From Lachnospiraceae bacterium (lineage in GTDB: Bacteria > Bacillota > Clostridia > Lachnospirales > Lachnospiraceae), in NCBI GenBank assembly GCA_017477805.1, contig JAFUUM010000084.1, forward strand, positions 1 through 6,814: a stretch of DNA of 6,814 nt, in the 5' to 3' direction. Below the pieces are notes generated by a model, which did not search any database, was not told the origin of the DNA, and saw nothing but the letters and a program-made list of their open reading frames with translations. Positions 1 through 5,022 of the stretch are shown here, piece by piece (the first letter of the stretch is position 1; each line of letters begins with the position of its first letter). Both the position numbers and the translations under genes were made by a program.

Positions 1-1704
1 AGACAAATGGGATACCCTGTCCATGGAGCCTTCTTTACATAGGAAGAACTCGCTTCCCCATACTGCTCCGTCATCCCCGTATCCTGTTCCGTCCATGGCG
101 ATACCTATGCAGCTTCGCAGGCCCGCTTCCGCCATAACGGAAGCCGCATGGGCCCGATGGTGCTGGACCTTCCATAAGGGAACCTGCCATTTTTCCGCAA
201 GCTCCGACGCGATCCTTGTACTGACATAGCCGGGATGAAGATCTGCAATGATCCGGTCGGGCTTTAAAGCAAAGAGGGATGTCATGCGATCGATGCCCTT
301 CTCCAGAGCTGCGGTCACAGAGTACTCCTCCAGATCACCGAAATACTGGCTCATGTACACCCGCTCTCCGCTTGCCAGGGCAAAAGCAGATTTTAAATCT
401 CCTCCCATGGCAAGGACCGTTCCGGAAATCCCGGAAAAAGAAGCCCCGGTCTGCAACTGCACAGGCTCGGGCACATAGCCCCTGCTTCTTCTGATAAATA
501 TAGGTTCTTTCTCAAACACCCTGGTGACGGAGTCATCCAGCAGCGTTACGATCCTGCGCTTATTCCAGGCAACACCTGCCACCGACGTTCCGCACTCCCG
601 TGCAAACTCCTGGGCCTTTTCATCTCCGGTGATGATGGGTTCGGAGCTGCGGTTACAGCTGGTCATTACCAGGGGACCGCAGGCGGCGGTCAATTGAATA
701 TGAAGTCCCGTATAAGGAAGGAACGCTCCGATGTGATCGCTCTTTCCGCAAACGGAAGGGGCAAGGTGTTCCCCATCCTCCCGGGCCCGTACCAGAACGA
801 TGGGTGCTGCCGGGCTCTTTAACAGTTCTTCTTCCGCTTCGGAAACCTCTGCGAATTCCCGCAGACTTTCCACATCCGGGAACATCACCGCAAAGGGCTT
901 TGCTTCCCTTCCTTTGATCTTCCGGATGGTTTCCGATGCTTCCTCCGAAGAGGCAAGACAGGCGATCTGATACCCGCCGATGCCCTTTAAGATCAGGACT
1001 TTTCCGGCCCGGAGATCTTCGATGCACTGCGTAACCGCCCGGTCTTCGGTAAGTTCCGGTTCCGTCCCCTGCTCCGGCAAAGATGCTGATCCCCCACCTC
1101 CCATCCGCGTATAGATCAGCTGTGGTCCGCACTTCCTGCAGGAAATGGTCTGGGCATGGCGTCTTCTGTCGCCCCGCCGTGTATACTCGTTTCTGCAATC
1201 CGGACACATCTCGAAATCTTTCATTGTGATGTGGTCCCGGTCATAGGGGATCTTCTCGATGATGCTGTAACGGGGTCCGCAAAGGGTACAGGAAATAAAG
1301 GGATACCGATGTCTTCTGTTGGAAGGATCCAGCATCTCTTTTCTGCAATCCTCGCAGATACTGATGTCTGCGGGGAGTTTTGGTGTATATCCCTTTAAAT
1401 CTCCTCTGCTCTCTACGATATGGAAGCCATCTGCCCGAAAGCCCATGGCTTCTGCCGTTTTCCGATCGATGGGAGCAATGCGGATTTCTCCCACTTCCGC
1501 TCCCTGTGGATGTGAAAAACGGAGGCGCCTTTGAAACTCCTCCAGCACCTCCGTTGATCTCACCTCACAAACGATCGTTACGATACCACCGCAGTTGCAT
1601 ACCGTCCCGTTGATCCCAAGGTCCTCGGCAAGTTCCGCCACAAAGGGACGAAAGCCGATCCCCTGGACCATACCCGGGATCGTGATCTCGTATGTTTCGA
1701 TCAT
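1..1704 (-). CDS. hypF: HypF, carbamoyltransferase for [NiFe]-hydrogenase maturation (C-terminus cut by window edge)
   Basis: Cytoplasmic enzyme that uses carbamoyl phosphate and ATP to make carbamoyl-adenylate and transfers the carbamoyl group to the C-terminal cysteine of HypE; this becomes the CN ligand of the active-site iron. 568 codons are visible; the family is usually about 750 residues, so roughly the last quarter lies beyond the left edge. Domains in order: acylphosphatase (about 5-95; VQGIGFRPF at 13-21 with Arg19, and Asn37); two zinc fingers, C117/C120/C139/C142 and C167/C170/C189/C192, both CxxC-x18-CxxC; YrdC-like domain (about 222-415; KGIGGY at 240-245, KGREAKPFAVM at 264-274, SCN at 349-351, DDSVTR at 390-395); start of the Kae1-like domain (GGDLKSAF 434-441, DLHPGYVST 488-496, VQHHRAHAAS 513-522, MDGTGYGDDG 537-546). 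The start ATG at 1704 follows AAGGAT, 10 bases after the echF stop, so it is co-transcribed with the hydrogenase. Odd points: a Gly-rich linker at about 201-221, an NKR in place of the HNR found in E. coli HypF, and frequent CGG arginine codons unlike echE. Confidence 0.96.
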   Translation of the reverse strand, partial: MIETYEITIPGMVQGIGFRPFVAELAEDLGINGTVCNCGGIVTIVCEVRSTEVLEEFQRRLRFSHPQGAEVGEIRIAPIDRKTAEAMGFRADGFHIVESRGDLKGYTPKLPADISICEDCRKEMLDPSNRRHRYPFISCTLCGPRYSIIEKIPYDRDHITMKDFEMCPDCRNEYTRRGDRRRHAQTISCRKCGPQLIYTRMGGGGSASLPEQGTEPELTEDRAVTQCIEDLRAGKVLILKGIGGYQIACLASSEEASETIRKIKGREAKPFAVMFPDVESLREFAEVSEAEEELLKSPAAPIVLVRAREDGEHLAPSVCGKSDHIGAFLPYTGLHIQLTAACGPLVMTSCNRSSEPIITGDEKAQEFARECGTSVAGVAWNKRRIVTLLDDSVTRVFEKEPIFIRRSRGYVPEPVQLQTGASFSGISGTVLAMGGDLKSAFALASGERVYMSQYFGDLEEYSVTAALEKGIDRMTSLFALKPDRIIADLHPGYVSTRIASELAEKWQVPLWKVQHHRAHAASVMAEAGLRSCIGIAMDGTGYGDDGAVWGSEFFLCKEGSMDRVSHLS

Positions 1705-1710
1705 TTTGTA

Positions 1711-1716
1711 ATCCTT
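1711..1716 (-). promoter_or_regulatory. Ribosome binding site of hypF
   Basis: Reads AAGGAT on the minus strand, six bases before the hypF ATG, and overlaps the TAA stop of echF (1715-1717). It matches the anti-Shine-Dalgarno less well than the AGGAGG sites of the ech genes, suggesting weaker or coupled initiation. Confidence 0.7.
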
Positions 1717-2197
1717 ATTCAGCCTTTGCGGGCTCCTCGGTCTTTGCAGCCTCTGCTGCCTTGGCTGCTTCCGCTGCCTTCTTAGCTTCCATCGCTGCCT
1801 TGATCTTCTCCTGCTGAGCCTTCTTTGCAGCTTCTTCCGCTGCGATCTCCTCAGGAGTCAGGATCTTCTGCAGAACATCAATGGTCTTTTCGGTATCGGG
1901 AGTTGTGTACTCCTTACCCATGGAAAGACAGTTCTTAGGGCAGTTCTTAACGCAGCAGGCACACTGTACGCAGTTCATTCTGTCGATCTGCCAGGTACGG
2001 GTGTTTCTGTCTACGGAGATGGCGCCGGTAGGGCACTTTCTCATGCACATGCCGCAGAAGATACAGGTATCGATATCATTGACCACATGTCCTCTGGTAC
2101 GCTCTTTGTAATCCTGAGGTACGGAAGGATACAGCTTCGTGGCAGGCTTGCTGAACAGATTTTTCAGGGTAGTCCCTGTAAAATTCATGATTCCCAT
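1715..2197 (-). CDS. echF: EchF, 2x[4Fe-4S] ferredoxin-like subunit of Ech hydrogenase
   Basis: Electron-transfer subunit on the cytoplasmic arm, homologous to NuoI of complex I; it is expected to take electrons from reduced ferredoxin and pass them to the EchC cluster. 160 residues. Two classic [4Fe-4S] motifs are visible: C45/C48/C51/C55-Pro and C76/C79/C82/C86-Pro (each CxxCxxCxxxCP); extra cysteines lie at 81 and 90. Residues 1-114 cover the family core. Residues 115-160 form a tail made almost only of Ala, Lys and Glu (38 of 46), with the hexad AAEAAK repeated at 141-146 and 147-152. This is longer and more biased than I expect for EchF. The start at 2197 is favoured over the Met at codon 4 because AGGAGG sits eight bases upstream of the first. 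Last ech gene of the operon; hypF follows after 10 bases. Confidence 0.94.
   Translation of the reverse strand: MGIMNFTGTTLKNLFSKPATKLYPSVPQDYKERTRGHVVNDIDTCIFCGMCMRKCPTGAISVDRNTRTWQIDRMNCVQCACCVKNCPKNCLSMGKEYTTPDTEKTIDVLQKILTPEEIAAEEAAKKAQQEKIKAAMEAKKAAEAAKAAEAAKTEEPAKAE
1718..1855 (-). other. Ala/Lys/Glu-rich C-terminal tail of EchF with hexad repeats
   Basis: Codons 115-160 of echF. By direct count, the tail has 18 Ala, 11 Glu and 9 Lys in 46 residues. Two tandem AAEAAK hexads (bases 1777-1742) are followed by a degenerate TEEPAK unit. The two 18-base units differ at four positions, all synonymous third-codon positions. The composition predicts a long charged solvent-exposed helix; its function is unknown. 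Confidence 0.85.
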
Positions 2198-2205
2198 TTG
2201 CGTCT

Positions 2206-2211
2206 CCTCCT
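2206..2211 (-). promoter_or_regulatory. Ribosome binding site of echF
   Basis: AGGAGG eight bases before the echF ATG at 2197; it overlaps the TAG stop of echE (2210-2212). It decides the first Met over the Met at codon 4, which would sit 17 bases away. Confidence 0.85.
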
Positions 2212-3289
2212 ATCTCTCTGTACAACTGATGCAGGGATCGATGGTCAATACCATGATGGGCACATCCGCATAGTCACAGCCCTTCAAAGTCTCCAGCATA
2301 GCCGGGATGTTTGCGAAGGTCGGAGTTCTGACACGGAAACGGTCAATGAACTTGGTGCCGTCAGCCTTCAGATAATATACAGCCTCACCTCTGGGCTGCT
2401 CTACTCTGACGAAGCTCTCGCCGTCAGGGTTGCCCTTTACGGGAACTGCGATGTCACCATCGGGGATCTTAGCTACAGCCTGTCTAATCAGATCGAAGGA
2501 CTGATAGATCTCGCGGATACGAACTTCGCATCTTGCGTAGCTGTCGCAGTCGTTGCTGATGATGGGCTCGAATTCCAGATCGCCGTAAGCATAGTAGCCA
2601 AGCTTTCTGGTGTCGCGGTTGATACCGGATGCTCTCATGAAAGGACCGGTAGCGCCCAGCTCGTGAGCCTGCTGTTTGGTCAGGATACCAACGCCGCGAA
2701 GACGATTATTTACGGTGGCATCGGAAAGGAAGGTCTTTTCCATGGCGCGAACCTGGATCTCCATCTTGTCCAGTTCCTGAACGAAGCCCTTCAGCATGGA
2801 TGCATCCATATCCTTCAGGACACCGCCTACGCAGTTAACGGAAAAGATGCAGCGTCCGCCGGTGGAAGCTTCCAGCATATCAAGAACTTTTTCTCTGATA
2901 CGCCAAGCCTGCATGAACAGGGACTCAAAGCCGAATGCATCGGCCAGAAGGCCCAGCCAAAGCAGATGGCTGTGGATCCTGGACATCTCAGCCCAGATGG
3001 TACGCAGATATTTTGCTCTGCCGGGCAGTTCGATCTGCATCACGCGCTCTACGGCGTCGCAATAGCTGGCACCGTGCAGGAAGCTGCAGATACCGCAGAT
3101 ACGCTCTGCCACGTAAACATATTCGGTAAACTCTCTTTTATTAACCAGACTTTCCAGTCCTCTGTGGACAAAACCGATGGAAGGGATAGCTTCCACGATC
3201 TTCTCATCCTCGATGACCAGATCCAGATGGATCGGCTCCGGAAGTACCGGATGCTGAGGACCGAAAGGTACAATACTTCTTGTGGACAT
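2210..3289 (-). CDS. echE: EchE, [NiFe] catalytic large subunit of Ech hydrogenase
   Basis: Holds the Ni-Fe(CN)2CO site where protons are reduced to H2 or H2 is oxidised; homologous to NuoD (49 kDa) of complex I. 359 residues, a typical EchE length. The N-terminal nickel motif is ERICGIC with C65 and C68; the C-terminal motif is DPCISCTER with C353 and C356, so all four nickel ligands are present. GPQHP at 10-14 is the family signature near the N-terminus. The protein ends three residues after C356, so there is no C-terminal propeptide for a maturation protease to remove, as is known for Ech and CooH-type large subunits. The terminal DPCxxCxxR has Arg where most other [NiFe] hydrogenases have His, a group 4 trait. 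I chose the ATG at 3289 because AAGGAGG lies eight bases upstream; an in-frame ATG at 3331 would add 14 basic residues inside echD. Lies between echD and echF. Confidence 0.97.
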   Translation of the reverse strand: MSTRSIVPFGPQHPVLPEPIHLDLVIEDEKIVEAIPSIGFVHRGLESLVNKREFTEYVYVAERICGICSFLHGASYCDAVERVMQIELPGRAKYLRTIWAEMSRIHSHLLWLGLLADAFGFESLFMQAWRIREKVLDMLEASTGGRCIFSVNCVGGVLKDMDASMLKGFVQELDKMEIQVRAMEKTFLSDATVNNRLRGVGILTKQQAHELGATGPFMRASGINRDTRKLGYYAYGDLEFEPIISNDCDSYARCEVRIREIYQSFDLIRQAVAKIPDGDIAVPVKGNPDGESFVRVEQPRGEAVYYLKADGTKFIDRFRVRTPTFANIPAMLETLKGCDYADVPIMVLTIDPCISCTER

Positions 3290-3297
3290 TCTCGCTT

Positions 3298-3304
3298 CCT
3301 CCTT
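3298..3304 (-). promoter_or_regulatory. Ribosome binding site of echE
   Basis: AAGGAGG, eight bases before the ATG at 3289, overlapping the TAA stop of echD (3303-3305). It fixes the start of echE against the longer in-frame ATG at 3331. Confidence 0.88.
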
Positions 3305-3647
3305 ATTTCTTGAACGGTGTTTCCGCGCCAATCTTGTAGAAATTGCCCTTGAAATCCACCGTCATCATATCAACCTGTACACCGAAGAGATCATGCATCT
3401 CGTTCTCATAGAAATATGCGGTCTGGAAGATATGGCTGATACTGGTCACGTGCTCTTCGCAGGGAAGAGTCAGACGCAGATGTGCCATGATCAGATCGTC
3501 GCCGAAGGAATAGGTGATCTCGTTGCCTGCGCCGTCCTTTAAGGCTCTTGCGCAGATCTGGACCAGTCTCCATCCCTGATCATGGATCTTCATTGCTTCA
3601 CCCAGCAGGGTGTCAGGTGTTACTACCTTGATCTCGCCGTCTGTCAT
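3303..3647 (-). CDS. echD: EchD, NuoC-like subunit of Ech hydrogenase
   Basis: Small hydrophilic subunit of the cytoplasmic arm, corresponding to the NuoC (30 kDa) subunit of complex I; it carries no metal site and is thought to help assemble or stabilise the large/small subunit pair. 114 residues, in the short range expected for EchD and much shorter than NuoC itself. The recognisable part is YENEMHDLFGV at 80-90, the equivalent of the NuoC signature ExE..DxFG, with E81, E83, D86 and FG 88-89. No transmembrane segment. The ATG overlaps the echC stop by four bases (ATGA, 3644-3647), pointing to translational coupling, with AGGAGGT at 3654-3660. The call rests on that motif plus position between echC and echE. 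Confidence 0.92.
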   Translation of the reverse strand: MTDGEIKVVTPDTLLGEAMKIHDQGWRLVQICARALKDGAGNEITYSFGDDLIMAHLRLTLPCEEHVTSISHIFQTAYFYENEMHDLFGVQVDMMTVDFKGNFYKIGAETPFKK

Positions 3648-4132
3648 GCTTCCACCTCCTGCTGTTTTTTCTTACAGTGAGCAGCCTCGTATTCATCCAG
3701 TCTGCCCTCTTTGAGTGCCGCTTTCTTCTCGTCCAGGATACCGATGGCCTTAACAATACCGTCGATGATGGACTCGGGTCTTGCTGCACAGCCGGGTACG
3801 TAAACATCCACGGGCACTACCTGATCGGCACCGCCGAGGATATTGTAAGTCTCTTTGAATACGCCGCCGCTGCAGGCGCAGATACCAACCGCAACAACAA
3901 CCTTGGGGTTGGGCATCTGATCATATAACTGTTTTACGACGTCCTTGCACTGCTCGTTGATACCGCCTGTGATCAGGAAGATATCGGCGTGCTTGGGATC
4001 GCCTGTATTGATCACGCCAAAGCGCTCTGCATCATATACCGGAGTCAGGCAAGCCAGAACTTCGATATCGCAGCCGTTGCAGCTGGCTGCGTCATAATGC
4101 AGGACCCAGGGCGATTTAGACATTTTAGCCAT
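3644..4132 (-). CDS. echC: EchC, small subunit of Ech hydrogenase with proximal [4Fe-4S] cluster
   Basis: NuoB-like small subunit that passes electrons between EchF and the nickel site of EchE through one [4Fe-4S] cluster. 162 residues, no signal peptide, consistent with a cytoplasmic location; the periplasm-facing hydrogenase small subunits have a Tat signal and three clusters instead. Cluster ligands: C18 and C21 in CNGCDIE, C85 in GICACSGG (C87 nearby), and C115 in VPGCAARPE. The order and spacing match the group 4/NuoB pattern. The C-terminus from about 135 is charged (Lys/Glu-rich). AGGAGGT six bases before the ATG at 4132 supports that start rather than the Met at codon 4. The gene begins 11 bases after echB and overlaps echD by four. 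Confidence 0.96.
   Translation of the reverse strand: MAKMSKSPWVLHYDAASCNGCDIEVLACLTPVYDAERFGVINTGDPKHADIFLITGGINEQCKDVVKQLYDQMPNPKVVVAVGICACSGGVFKETYNILGGADQVVPVDVYVPGCAARPESIIDGIVKAIGILDEKKAALKEGRLDEYEAAHCKKKQQEVEA
3654..3660 (-). promoter_or_regulatory. Ribosome binding site of echD
   Basis: AGGAGGT inside the 3' end of echC, six bases before the echD ATG. Together with the ATGA overlap it allows both independent and coupled initiation. Confidence 0.85.
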
Positions 4133-4138
4133 TTCTCA

Positions 4139-4145
4139 ACCTCCT
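4139..4145 (-). promoter_or_regulatory. Ribosome binding site of echC
   Basis: AGGAGGT, six bases before the ATG at 4132, overlapping the TAG stop of echB (4144-4146). It supports the first of two in-frame ATGs (4132 rather than 4123). Confidence 0.85.
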
Positions 4146-5022
4146 ACTTTGCCAGATGCAAGAGAGAAACCACCAGCAGGTTTACAACGCCGGTACATGC
4201 GGTCACGATCCAAGCGGAGGTGAACAGCAGTTTCCACTTTACTCTTGCGCTTACGTTATCAACCAGGATCGCCAGGAAGTATACAAGGAAGCATACAACC
4301 AGTGCTACGGGAATACTCCATACGTGGCTGTTTAAGATGAACAGACCCACAACGCCAAAGAGGAATACGTTCTCGTACCAGTGTGCGATCTCAACAAGAC
4401 CCATCACGAAACCGGACAGATCGGAATTCAGACCCTGAACCAGTTCCTGATGTGCATGCTGGCCGGTACTTAAGTCAAAAGGAGACTTTCTGAGCTTGAT
4501 GGCAAGGATGAACAGAAAGCCGAGGAAAAATCCGGGCAGCATCACGATGCCGGACATATCGGCAGCTGCGATATCCTTTACCGCAAAGGAACCGGTCGCC
4601 AGATAAAAGCCGATGGCTGCAAGAAGTACCATGGGCTCGTAAGCCATCATCTGCAGAAGTTCTCTCTGGGCTGCCAGAGAGGAATAAGGAGCATTGGCAC
4701 AGCTTGCGGTCAGTACGTAGAAGATACCGGCCAGAGTCAGGGAGAAGAACACCAAAAGGAGGTCTCCGCCGAAGAAGAACAGGGCACCGGTAAATGCCAC
4801 AAAGATCACAAAGCTGGATACCATGAACTGCTGCAGGTGGTTGACGATCTTGGTCTCCTTCTGCATCAGTTTGCTTACATCATAAAAAGGCTGTAACAGC
4901 GAAGGGCCTACCCTTCCCTGCATTCTGGCGGAGATCTTACGATCCAGACCCGTCATAAATCCGCCGATAAAAGGAGCCAGGATCAGATAGCCGAGGGCAA
5001 ATTGCCAGGAAAAAATGGTCAT
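4144..5022 (-). CDS. echB: EchB, NuoH-like membrane subunit of Ech hydrogenase
   Basis: Integral membrane subunit that anchors the cytoplasmic arm and links redox chemistry to ion movement, homologous to NuoH of complex I and HyfC/HycD. 292 residues with about seven to eight hydrophobic spans (for example about 5-24, 66-108, 127-148, 156-176, 218-256 and 268-289). Family motifs seen: LDRKISARMQGRVGP at 26-40 followed by KLMQKE at 51-56 (the first NuoH signature loop); AAQRELLQMMAYEP at 117-130; and SPFDLSTGQHAHQELVQG at 180-197 followed by DLSG 201-204, the second signature loop, in the form I associate with Ech-type complexes. Several charged residues there (E121, E129, D183, E193) fit the ion-path role known for NuoH. 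The ATG overlaps the echA stop by four bases. Confidence 0.96.
   Translation of the reverse strand: MTIFSWQFALGYLILAPFIGGFMTGLDRKISARMQGRVGPSLLQPFYDVSKLMQKETKIVNHLQQFMVSSFVIFVAFTGALFFFGGDLLLVFFSLTLAGIFYVLTASCANAPYSSLAAQRELLQMMAYEPMVLLAAIGFYLATGSFAVKDIAAADMSGIVMLPGFFLGFLFILAIKLRKSPFDLSTGQHAHQELVQGLNSDLSGFVMGLVEIAHWYENVFLFGVVGLFILNSHVWSIPVALVVCFLVYFLAILVDNVSARVKWKLLFTSAWIVTACTGVVNLLVVSLLHLAK

Noticed and set aside
653..1207. A 184-codon frame on the minus strand inside the hypF region.
   Set aside because: It is a frame-shifted reading of hypF. The hypF frame is uninterrupted from 1704 to the left edge and carries all the domain motifs, so there is no frameshift.
2087..3313. A 408-codon open frame on the plus strand across echE and part of echF.
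   Set aside because: It lies fully antisense to genes with clear conserved motifs, its translation shows no family signature, and long antisense frames arise from the strong codon bias of the real genes.
3290..3331. A longer EchE starting at the ATG at 3331.
   Set aside because: The added 14 residues are basic and do not resemble the family N-terminus, the extension overlaps echD, and AAGGAGG is correctly placed for the ATG at 3289.
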